The translations under genes and the position numbers were made by a program. Below are positions 7,574-14,312 of a stretch of DNA of 20,295 nt, in pieces. Below the pieces are notes generated by a model. The model was not told the origin of the DNA, ran no database searches, and was given only the letters and a program-made list of their open reading frames with translations. Position 1 is the stretch's first letter, and the number at the start of each line of letters is the position of its first letter. This DNA is from CAYJHC01 sp964370035 (GTDB lineage Bacteria; Bacillota; Clostridia; Peptostreptococcales; Anaerovoracaceae), in contig CAYJGT010000024.1 in NCBI GenBank assembly GCA_964370035.1, positions 1 to 20,295 on the forward strand, in the 5' to 3' direction.

Positions 7574-8052
7574 AGAAAATTTCGTTATACTTATAGTCTT
7601 TATTAACTTCAGTGTTATTGATTATTACATTACAAAGATTTTAGCTAAATAAAGCAGATTTAATGATAAAGATCAGCTTTATTGATATAGAACTTCAAGT
7701 ATAATATTAGGAAAACTATTTATTAATTTAAAACTAGTAGGCGTTAATTTTAAAGTTATAAACTCTATTCTATTCAGATTTTCTGAGTAAAATAGAGTTT
7801 TTATTTATGTAGTGTTAGAATTGGCCGATGTTTAAAAATCTTAGCATATTGCTTTTAGAAAGTGTGTATTCAAGAGATTTTAAAATAGTTAAAAGCTAAG
7901 AAATTAAAAAGCATTGAAAATATTGAAATTTATTTCATGTAAATTTGTCTACAAGTATTATAATTCAAACCTATTTACTACTTTGCTTCTATGGTAGAAA
8001 AGTCCGCTACATAGCGAACGAAACAGAAAAATATTAGTGCTAGTATAAAAAT
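7574..8052. other. 479-bp intergenic region between MarR operon and kinase gene 2
   Basis: No convincing gene is present. The region contains the operon terminator (7761-7805), a TATAAT at 7959-7964 without a good -35, and a short palindrome CGCTA-CA-TAGCG at 8005-8016, 36 bp before the kinase ATG. Short open frames here (for example from the ATG at about 7828) lack an SD. Confidence 0.5.
7761..7805 (+). terminator. Intrinsic terminator of the ABC/MarR operon
   Basis: The arms AACTCTATT (7761-7769) and AATAGAGTT (7791-7799) pair perfectly. An inner TCAGA/TCTGA pairing continues the stem after an internal bulge, and the structure runs into a T-rich tail (TTTATTTAT). It lies about 190 bp past the marR stop, so the transcript has a long 3' untranslated part. 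Confidence 0.8.
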
Positions 8053-8883
8053 ATGAACAAAGAAACATATTTAATTGATATTAAGAATAGATTTGAGATT
8101 TCTCAATATGAGGAATTATGTAACCTAGATGAGAATGGAAGAGTGAAATTAGTTAGGCATAGGGAAAGTGGAGAGATAAGAGTTAAGAAAATTCTTCATT
8201 TATTTGATGAAGAGGTAATCAGAAGATTAAAAAAACTTCAAATTAAAGGCCTTCCAAAGATTCACTACGTCGCAGATTGGAATGGCGAGTTAGTAGTAAT
8301 TGAAGAATATATACATGGAAAGACTTTAGAGGCAATCTATAATGAAGAGGGGCCAATTGATAAGTTGACAGGAGTAAAATACACAATAGATGTATGTGAA
8401 ATAATACATTCTCTTCATAGTGAAACTCCCAAATTAATTCATTGTGATATAAAACCAAGCAACATAATGTTGACAACAGATAATATTATAAAAATTATTG
8501 ATATTAACACTGTAAGAGAGCTTTCAGAAACAAGTAATATTGAAGGCCAGCATAGTTCTTTTGGAACTGTTAAGTATGCCGCCCCAGAACAGTTTAGTAA
8601 GGAAAGGTTTGATGAAAGAGTAGATATTTACGCAATTGGAAAAACGTTAGAAGCTTTAGTTGGATTAGAAAAGTTTCAATCTGTAGCTAAAGGTGATTGT
8701 AAAAATTCTAAAAATATAGAACGGCGAAAAGAGAGTGAAGAAAAAATTCTAGAAAAGAGAGTTGAGGAAATAATTAACAACTCTACAAAAATAGAAGCTC
8801 AAAATAGGTATCAAAGTGTATTTGAGCTTAAAGAAGAGTTGAGTATGCTCAAAGCTCATCATATGGCGGGCGAAATAAGATGA
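8053..8883 (+). CDS. Soluble Ser/Thr protein kinase paralogue with altered catalytic motifs
   Basis: A 276-residue kinase-like protein, paralogous to the kinase at 3476-4564 but with no membrane segment. Shared landmarks are RVKKI (beta3 Lys), LPKIHYV, EEYIHGKTLE, the catalytic loop H130-C131-D132-x-K134-P-S-N137, D150-I151-N152 at the DFG position and A177-P178-E179. The catalytic Asp, Lys and Asn are all present, but HRD is HCD and DFG is DIN, and no Gly-rich loop is visible. HCD can be active in some kinases because loss of the Arg mainly affects activation-loop control. The region around residues 215-245, within the shortened C-lobe, is very Lys/Glu-rich. No SD precedes the ATG at 8053; alignment with the first kinase from the N-terminus supports that start. 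Active kinase or pseudokinase is undecided. Confidence 0.82.
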   Translation: MNKETYLIDIKNRFEISQYEELCNLDENGRVKLVRHRESGEIRVKKILHLFDEEVIRRLKKLQIKGLPKIHYVADWNGELVVIEEYIHGKTLEAIYNEEGPIDKLTGVKYTIDVCEIIHSLHSETPKLIHCDIKPSNIMLTTDNIIKIIDINTVRELSETSNIEGQHSSFGTVKYAAPEQFSKERFDERVDIYAIGKTLEALVGLEKFQSVAKGDCKNSKNIERRKESEEKILEKRVEEIINNSTKIEAQNRYQSVFELKEELSMLKAHHMAGEIR

Positions 8884-9069
8884 TAAATTATATCATTCAG
8901 AACAAGTAATGCAGCATATGGATATAAATAGTAGAAGTCTGTTGATATATTTGGACAATTGATAGTTTTCAATATTAATTAGCAGATATAAAACTAGAAA
9001 ATTAGAAGGATAATACTAATTATAAGTGATGGTTTTATATCTTGATAAAATATAGAAAGTAGAGGAAAT

Positions 9070-10488
9070 ATGCTAGAGAAAATAAAAAAAAATATTACTT
9101 TACCCGCAATTTGTCCAGAATGTAAAGCGAAGAATAACCTTAGGGGGGATAAGGAAGAGGCTTTTTGTCAATATTGTGGGGAGAGGTTTAATACAAAAGT
9201 AGCTAAGGAACAATACAGGCTGCAACAAAATAAAGAAATCAATGATGCTCTTAATAAAGTGAAAAAAAATGCAGTAGATGGGGCATTAGGCTTTTTAGAA
9301 AAACAAAAAGAAAAGATTAATAATTCGGAAAGAAAACCAAAAAATGTAGATAAAAAATCACATGTTAATGAATATACCTTTGAAGAGGAAAAGGAAAAAG
9401 ATTTAGAAGAAATAGATAATACTACTAAAGAATTTGTTGAAACTGATGCTAGTAAATCTGATAGTATGAAAGAAGATGAAAAAAAGAATTTGAATTTTTA
9501 TCATGGTAGATCTGTAGAAAATGAGAAATCTTTTAAACTCCCCAAAACAGTGACGGAGAAAATTATAAAATATAATAAGCTTCACGGTGTAAAGTGGATA
9601 AAAAAATATTGGTGGACAATCACTCTCATCTTTGTTCTAGTGATAGGGGGAGTGATTACTAGCATTCTGCTAGAAGATGATGAAGAAGAAAAAGTAGCAA
9701 AAAAGGTAGATACTCCAGCAAAGGGTGAAGAAAAAGTAAGCCAAGAAGAACTTGCAGCAACTGCATTAGAAGAAAATTTCCCTGTAGAGTACGCCAAAAG
9801 AGCAGCTGTGGTTGCTATTACTAATGGTTATGCTTTGGACGTTTTTACAGCAGATGGTAATTCTTATGACACTTCAAAATTCCATAGCTACTCAGAGGCA
9901 TCGGGAAACTTGAAAGATTATTTTATTGAGGTAATAGATTGGGGTAAATGGTCGGCTAAAGATGATGATACTTGGCATGTAGTAGGATTAAGATTAGAAT
10001 TCTTTTCATCTGGAGCGGAAGGGGAAGCAAGCTTAGATGTAACAAAAGTTGGAGCAGAATATCAAGTTACAAATATTAGTGGTAAAAAGGCAAACCCAGG
10101 AGCATTGGAAGGGTATCATATGGAAATGTCAGATCTTAATACTGATTTGAATTCTAACTATGGATCATTTTTGACTGTTCCGGAATCATTAATATTAGAG
10201 GATAGAGATGATGATGAGGTTGCAGCAACAGATAAGTCGGGAATTCTAGAGGATCAAACTGCAAGAAGAGCGGTAGATTCGTATGGGAACAATGAATATC
10301 CATATGGATTTAAAGCACATTGGATTAAAGGCTTGTACAATGCAGAGCAAACCTCTGATGGAAAGTGGATTTACAAAGTGGATATAACTGTAACTAATGC
10401 CTTTGGTGAAGAAGTGAAAGGGATTTTAGATGTCACTGTTGGAGGAACAACAAATTCACCAGAAGTTGAAGATTTCATAGCATACTAA
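9070..10488 (+). CDS. Zinc-ribbon, single-pass membrane protein with duplicated ectodomain
   Basis: Not a family I can name. The N-terminus has a four-Cys zinc ribbon (C15-P-E-C18 ... C33-Q-Y-C36). A long, charged, probably disordered cytoplasmic linker follows (about 45-180), rich in Lys/Glu with Ser and Thr that could be kinase targets. One transmembrane helix (about 182-202) comes after KKYWW and before EDDEEE, so the N-terminus is inside. The exterior part holds two similar modules: one from A242 (AKRAA...WHVVGLRLEFFSSGAEGEASLDVT) and one from A398 (ARRAV...WIYKVDITVTNAFGEEVKGILDVT). This suggests an internal duplication. The SD is AGAGGA. Placed just after the soluble kinase, it may be that kinase's membrane partner or substrate; this is inferred from position and architecture only. 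Confidence 0.72.
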   Translation: MLEKIKKNITLPAICPECKAKNNLRGDKEEAFCQYCGERFNTKVAKEQYRLQQNKEINDALNKVKKNAVDGALGFLEKQKEKINNSERKPKNVDKKSHVNEYTFEEEKEKDLEEIDNTTKEFVETDASKSDSMKEDEKKNLNFYHGRSVENEKSFKLPKTVTEKIIKYNKLHGVKWIKKYWWTITLIFVLVIGGVITSILLEDDEEEKVAKKVDTPAKGEEKVSQEELAATALEENFPVEYAKRAAVVAITNGYALDVFTADGNSYDTSKFHSYSEASGNLKDYFIEVIDWGKWSAKDDDTWHVVGLRLEFFSSGAEGEASLDVTKVGAEYQVTNISGKKANPGALEGYHMEMSDLNTDLNSNYGSFLTVPESLILEDRDDDEVAATDKSGILEDQTARRAVDSYGNNEYPYGFKAHWIKGLYNAEQTSDGKWIYKVDITVTNAFGEEVKGILDVTVGGTTNSPEVEDFIAY

Positions 10489-10685
10489 ATATTGTTAACT
10501 AGCTTATGAAAAAGTGTAGTAACCAAAATCGCACTAATGAAGAGATCATCAAAAAATAGGATAGAGTAATTTCATAAAAGTAATGTAAAGAGGCCTAAGG
10601 AAAGGGAGAAAACTCAGTTCCAAAAGAGAATTCACATATCTTGTCAACGCATAGAATAGTATTGCAAATTAAATAGGAGAAAAAC

Positions 10686-10793
10686 ATGAAAAAAAGAGGA
10701 ACCTTTGGGCTGATCATAGATTTTATTTTAGTCTTTCTTACTGGAGGAATATGGCTAGTATGGATACTTATTAGATTTTTAAGGAATAGTTAA
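10686..10793 (+). CDS. 35-residue membrane peptide
   Basis: A short gene, easily missed because of its length. It has an excellent SD (AGGAG, 6 nt before ATG). The product is a basic MKKRG start, one hydrophobic segment (about residues 8-29, ending GGIWLVWILI) and a basic RFLRNS end. The TGG-W-WxLIRFLR pattern resembles small conserved membrane peptides I remember from Firmicutes, but I cannot assign a function. It lies between the zinc-ribbon membrane protein and the lipoprotein on the same strand and may belong to their unit. The good SD and the typical membrane-peptide composition argue against chance. Confidence 0.65.
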   Translation: MKKRGTFGLIIDFILVFLTGGIWLVWILIRFLRNS

Positions 10794-10802
10794 ATGGTGT
10801 TA

Positions 10803-10844
10803 AATTGATAAATGAGTTTGACTTAATGAACTCATTTATCAATT
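10803..10844. repeat. Perfect 16-bp inverted repeat without T-tract
   Basis: AATTGATAAATGAGTT (10803-10818) and its exact complement (10829-10844) flank a 10-base loop, just after the 35-codon gene. No T-run follows on either strand, so it is not a normal intrinsic terminator. It could be a processing or stabilising hairpin or a protein-binding site. Confidence 0.7.
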
Positions 10845-10855
10845 ATGTAAAAGAG

Positions 10856-10880
10856 AAAGGAGAGTAGGGGTAGTCCCTAC
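10856..10880 (+). promoter_or_regulatory. Distant SD plus hairpin before the lipoprotein start
   Basis: AAAGGAG (10856-10862) is the only SD-like sequence before the ATG at 10892 and lies 29 nt away, too far for normal use. Between them GTAGGG (10864-10869) can pair with CCCTAC (10875-10880) around a 5-nt loop. Folding this hairpin brings the SD to about 12 nt from the ATG. Bacteriophage T4 gene 25 uses such an arrangement. Confidence 0.5.
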
Positions 10881-10891
10881 AAATAAAAATT

Positions 10892-11380
10892 ATGAAAAAA
10901 ATATTATTATTGTTACTATCACTTACATTAGCATTTTCATTAACTGCTTGTGGCGAACCAGAAAAAGAGGTGGAAATTTCCTCAGATGCTTTATTAAGTG
11001 CGCTTTCTAACGTGTCTACAATGGACAAAACAATTATTTATGATGAAGATACTGATCCAAATGAAAACCTTGGAAGACCTGAACAGTATATTGGAAAAGC
11101 AAGCTTTTCAGATTCTAGATGTGAGCAAATTCTAGAAGACAATTTAGAGGGTGGCACTTTCGAATATTTTGAAACGAAAGAAGACTGTAATGCTAGACAT
11201 GAATACTTATTAGCTTTTGATGATCCTTCTATGGGGGCATTTGGATTGAAACAATATATATATAAATACTCTACTGTAATTTTAAGGTTAACCCATGAAT
11301 TGACCATTGATGAAGCAGAAGAATATAGAAATGTAATGAGCGAGTATTTGGGAGAAGAGCCAACACAAAATTATGAGTAA
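10892..11380 (+). CDS. Small lipoprotein of unknown function
   Basis: A 162-residue secreted lipoprotein: basic start MKK, hydrophobic stretch ILLLLLSLTLAFS, and lipobox LTAC with the lipidated Cys at residue 20. The mature part is acidic and has two further cysteines (in DSRCEQ and EDCNARH) that could form a disulfide outside the cell. I recognise no domain. An in-frame TAG shortly upstream and the clear signal peptide fix the start at 10892, although the SD is unusually distant. It follows the zinc-ribbon membrane protein and the small membrane peptide on the same strand, and a strong terminator follows it, so it ends this unit. Confidence 0.75.
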   Translation: MKKILLLLLSLTLAFSLTACGEPEKEVEISSDALLSALSNVSTMDKTIIYDEDTDPNENLGRPEQYIGKASFSDSRCEQILEDNLEGGTFEYFETKEDCNARHEYLLAFDDPSMGAFGLKQYIYKYSTVILRLTHELTIDEAEEYRNVMSEYLGEEPTQNYE

Positions 11381-11441
11381 AAATAACGAAAAGGTACATA
11401 TACAATAAAAATATATTCAAAAAAAATAATTTTTTAAAAAA

Positions 11442-11478
11442 AGTAGTATTAGCAAGATAAAGGCTAATGCTATTTTTT
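11442..11478 (+). terminator. Intrinsic terminator after the lipoprotein gene
   Basis: AGTAGTATTAGC (11442-11453) pairs over its whole 12 bases, with two G-U pairs, with GCTAATGCTATT (11463-11474), followed by a T-run to 11478. It lies about 60 bp past the lipoprotein stop. Confidence 0.82.
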
Positions 11479-11911
11479 GAAATTAATTAAAGTTTGTGAT
11501 GAATTTGGTGAAATTAGAAAATATATTGAAATTGAAATAACAGAGTCTACTGCAGTTAAAAATGTTTCGAATTTTGTAATGCAACTTAAAAATTTAAAGA
11601 AAGCTGGATTCACCGTATTACTCAATGATTTTGGGGCAGGTGATTCTTCTCTAGGAATGTTAAAAGATTTTAAAGTAGATATACTTAAGCTTGATGAAAG
11701 CTTTATCATAAAAAATAAAGAAAATAGGGGGGAGGTTGTTACTGCTAGGATAGTTGATATGGCTAGCGGCTTAGGAATGAAGGTGATTGCTGAAGGTATT
11801 GAGTTTAATAGTAGGGAAGAATTTATTAAGTTTAATAAAACAGAAAATTCCCAGAGGCCTATGTTAGAGAAGCCTATGCCTTTGGAAGAGTTTGAAGAAA
11901 AATATTTGTAG
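11477..11911 (+). pseudogene. Eroded EAL-domain (cyclic-di-GMP phosphodiesterase) remnant
   Basis: Only the C-terminal half of an EAL domain remains. Recognisable blocks are IEIEITES (ELTE motif), LLNDFGAGDSSL (normally DDFGTGYSSL, so the first metal-binding Asp is Asn), VDILKLDESFI (K/D motif kept), VIAEGIE, and SQRPMLEKPMPLEEFE (normally QGYLFSKP, so QG has become QR). The EAL motif itself and the N-terminal substrate-binding half are absent. The frame's first possible start, a TTG, lies in the T-tract of the preceding terminator and has no SD. This points to a decayed 3' fragment without phosphodiesterase activity. It is convergent with the TVP38 gene, only 8 bp away. Confidence 0.75.
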
Positions 11912-11919
11912 GAGTTATA

Positions 11920-12588
11920 TTATTTTTCTGAATCACTATGATTTTCTTTACTACTTTTTCTTTTGCCAACTATTGTAACAACTACAGTAAATAAAATTAG
12001 TACTGATATAGAAACAACTAAACCTAAAGGATTATCTTTAATGTTGGTGGCACTGTAACCTAAATAAACATAGACGCAGGTTCCTGGTAGCATTCCTAAA
12101 AGCGTAGCAATGGTATAGTGAATATATTTAATCCCCAGTATCCCTGATAAATAGTTGACAGCAACAAAAGGAAAGAGGGGAATGAGTCTTGCGTACATCA
12201 TAAAGATAAATCCGTTTTTTGTAGCTTTTTCAGTAGCACTATCTATGAATGACCCTTTTTTCACTAATTTCATAATAGCATCTTTCCCTAAAATTTTAGC
12301 AACCCAATAGGATAGATGGCAACCTAGGTTTGAAGCAATTACAGTCAGAACTAAACCCCACCAAAAGCCAAAGATTGATCCTGCAAGTAATGTAAAGGCT
12401 GATGCAGGAATAGCTATAGTTACTGCTAAAGCATAGATGCAAACAAATATTAAAGGTGCAAAAGGATTTTCTCTAATAGTTTCAATAAGGCCTAAAAAAG
12501 TGTCCAAATTAATATAATCTCTAAAAATAAAGAGAATAATTAATATACATAAAATGATTGCAATTTTAATTAACATACTTTTTTTCAT
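11920..12588 (-). CDS. TVP38/TMEM64-family membrane protein
   Basis: A polytopic inner-membrane protein of the DedA/VTT superfamily, possibly acting in lipid or small-solute movement; its exact job is unknown. Hydrophobic segments span most of the 222 residues. Family signatures are PASAFTLLAGSIFGFWWGL (about 60-80) and RLIPLFPFVAVNYLSGILGIKYIHYTIATLLGMLPGT (about 133-169), including the conserved F/P..N...G pattern. The C-terminus is charged (KRKSSKENHSDSEK) and probably cytoplasmic. GGTGAG serves as SD. It lies 92 bp behind the MerA/Lpd-like flavoprotein gene on the same strand; this gene pair occurs together, sometimes fused, in many bacteria, which supports a joint function. Confidence 0.87.
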   Translation of the reverse strand: MKKSMLIKIAIILCILIILFIFRDYINLDTFLGLIETIRENPFAPLIFVCIYALAVTIAIPASAFTLLAGSIFGFWWGLVLTVIASNLGCHLSYWVAKILGKDAIMKLVKKGSFIDSATEKATKNGFIFMMYARLIPLFPFVAVNYLSGILGIKYIHYTIATLLGMLPGTCVYVYLGYSATNIKDNPLGLVVSISVLILFTVVVTIVGKRKSSKENHSDSEK

Positions 12589-12680
12589 TGGCTCACCATC
12601 ACTTTCTGTTCTTGTAAAAAAGCTATGACTCTAATTAGGCTTTCCTTTTCACATTAATAACTTACAAAAAATCATACAAT

Positions 12681-14087
12681 CTATCTTCTAACTATTTTCC
12701 TAATCAAATTAGTTTGCCAAGGTTTGACTGAAGCTTTAAAGTCCATTAGTGCAAGAGATTTTAGAATCTCTCCTTGAATAGGGTACTGGTAAATTATTGA
12801 CATGACTTTAGAAAGCTTTTGCTTTTGAGTAACCATTAATGAGAATATAGGAAGCATTTCTCCTGCAACTTCACTAACTATAGTAGCGCCAATTAACCTT
12901 CTCTTTTTATCTAATACTACTTTTACGAAACCATCTCTATCATCTTCTGCTTTTGATCTATCATTTGCAGCAATGCCAAGCATAAGGGAATTGCCAAAGA
13001 TACCATCTTTTTTTGCTTCAGCTTCTAAGCATCCTACATGAGCAACACCAGGGGAGGTATAGGTGGTCCAGGCCATGTGATAATTAGCTTTATTTGAAAA
13101 AGGCCCAATTAAGGCATTTCTTACTACAATACCTGCTTCATAAGAGGCAGAGTGGGTAAAAAGATGCCCTCCAGTAACATCTCCACAAGCGTAAATGGAC
13201 TTTACATTTGTTCTTAATTTTTTATCAGTAATTATAAAGCCTTTCTTATCTAGTTTTACACCTACATCTTCTAAACCAAGATTAGATGTATTTGGGACGC
13301 GACCTAAAGAAACTAGTAAGGTGTCAAAAGGTATAATTTTTTCTTTACCATATTGAGTTATAATTACTTCATTGTTAGTTACTTCCAATATTTCGGATTT
13401 CAAATAGAGATTCACACCATCTTCAGTTAATACTTTTTCTAAGATAGGAGCAACCTCTGGTTCATCCTTTGAAAATAAAGATGTAGAGCGGTCAATAATT
13501 GAAACATCGGAACCAAGATTAGAAAAACCTTGGCCTAACTCTAATCCAATAGGACCTCCTCCTAAAACTACAAGGTTCTTTGGCAAATAATCTAAATCAA
13601 AAATAGTTTCATTAGTGTAAAAAGGCACTTGATCTAGCCCTGTAATTGGTCTGACTGCTGCAGTAGAACCAGTAGCAATTACAATACGCTTTGTGGTATA
13701 TTCTTTTCCGTCTACAATTAAACTATTTTGGGATGATACTCTACCGTTTCCAAATACAACATCTACTCCTAAAGCCTCAAATCGCTCTTTAGAGTCGTGT
13801 GGTTCAATTTCTTTAATTACACTACGAACCCTATCCATTATTGACTTTATTGAAACTTGAAAGCCTGTACTTTCTAAACCGTATCTGTGGGAGTTCTTTT
13901 GTGATTTGGCTAGATGTGTAGATTTTAAAAATGTTTTGCTTGGCACACAACCATAATTTAGACAGTCGCCACCCATTTTATTGTTTTCTACTAGGAGAAC
14001 CCTTGCGCCCATTCCTGCAGCAGCTGAAGCCACTACTAAACCACCACTGCCAGCTCCAAGAATAGCTATGTCGTAAGAATATTTCAT
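12681..14087 (-). CDS. Lpd/MerA-like pyridine nucleotide-disulfide oxidoreductase
   Basis: An FAD-dependent enzyme of the dihydrolipoamide dehydrogenase/mercuric reductase group. The start is the ATG at 14087 (468 residues), with GGGGGT 8 nt upstream; an in-frame TTG five codons earlier overlaps that SD. Visible are the FAD loop GAGSGG (11-16), the redox disulfide C42-LNYG-C47 in GGDCLNYGCVPSK, an NAD(P) loop VLGGGPIGLELGQ, the second FAD motif YACGDVTGG, and the dimerisation domain. At the C-terminus the usual active-site pattern H-x-Y-P-T-x-x-E reads Y-Q-Y-P-I-Q-G-E, so the catalytic His is replaced by Tyr. It lacks a heavy-metal-binding N-terminal domain and the C-terminal CC pair of MerA. 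Its neighbour is a TVP38 gene; the substrate is unknown. Confidence 0.87.
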   Translation of the reverse strand: MKYSYDIAILGAGSGGLVVASAAAGMGARVLLVENNKMGGDCLNYGCVPSKTFLKSTHLAKSQKNSHRYGLESTGFQVSIKSIMDRVRSVIKEIEPHDSKERFEALGVDVVFGNGRVSSQNSLIVDGKEYTTKRIVIATGSTAAVRPITGLDQVPFYTNETIFDLDYLPKNLVVLGGGPIGLELGQGFSNLGSDVSIIDRSTSLFSKDEPEVAPILEKVLTEDGVNLYLKSEILEVTNNEVIITQYGKEKIIPFDTLLVSLGRVPNTSNLGLEDVGVKLDKKGFIITDKKLRTNVKSIYACGDVTGGHLFTHSASYEAGIVVRNALIGPFSNKANYHMAWTTYTSPGVAHVGCLEAEAKKDGIFGNSLMLGIAANDRSKAEDDRDGFVKVVLDKKRRLIGATIVSEVAGEMLPIFSLMVTQKQKLSKVMSIIYQYPIQGEILKSLALMDFKASVKPWQTNLIRKIVRR

Positions 14088-14202
14088 ATAAACTACCCCC
14101 AATCAATTATTTTTATCAATTTGTTTGTATTTATTTTTGAATTAAATCTAAACCCTTAATTCGGTAAATTATGTAAATACACTACATGCAGTATGAGTTT
14201 TT

Positions 14203-14217
14203 AACATATAATATGTT
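14203..14217. promoter_or_regulatory. Candidate operator at the start of the flavoprotein/TVP38 unit
   Basis: AACATA-TAA-TATGTT is a perfect inverted repeat with a 3-base centre. It lies directly downstream of the predicted -10 (14225-14230, minus strand), at or near the transcription start. The position suits a repressor site; no regulator is identified. Confidence 0.4.
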
Positions 14218-14224
14218 TATTACA

Positions 14225-14254
14225 ATTATACCCTAATTTTGCAATTAATACCAA
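14225..14254 (-). promoter_or_regulatory. Promoter of the flavoprotein/TVP38 unit
   Basis: Reading the minus strand, TTGGTA (14249-14254), an 18-bp spacer and a perfect TATAAT (14225-14230) lie about 140 bp before the flavoprotein ATG. The leader between holds the AACATA/TATGTT palindrome. Confidence 0.5.
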
Positions 14255-14312
14255 AATAAAAGCGTGCAATTTATTTATTTTGAAATTCTTTTATTGCTAA
14301 TATTTACTTTTA

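Noticed and set aside
7828..7902. Short frame MFKNLSILLLES... before kinase 2
   Set aside because: It is only about 23 codons with no SD; chance occurrence is likely.
8243..8476. 77-codon minus-strand frame within the second kinase gene
   Set aside because: It is a shadow opposite a well-supported kinase domain, with no recognisable protein features.
9403..9797. Two minus-strand frames inside the zinc-ribbon gene
   Set aside because: Their Phe/Ser-rich translations are the antisense of Lys/Glu-rich coding sequence; nothing supports expression.
12589..12680. Possible attenuator between the flavoprotein and TVP38 genes (AAAGC/GCTTT plus T-run)
   Set aside because: The stem is only 5 bp with a long loop, too weak to call a terminator. 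The two genes are more simply read as one unit.
14178..14188. 11-mer CACTACATGCA shared with the msrAB start region (about 15468-15478)
   Set aside because: The second copy overlaps the ribosome-binding and start region of msrAB, and the match is short; it is probably coincidence.
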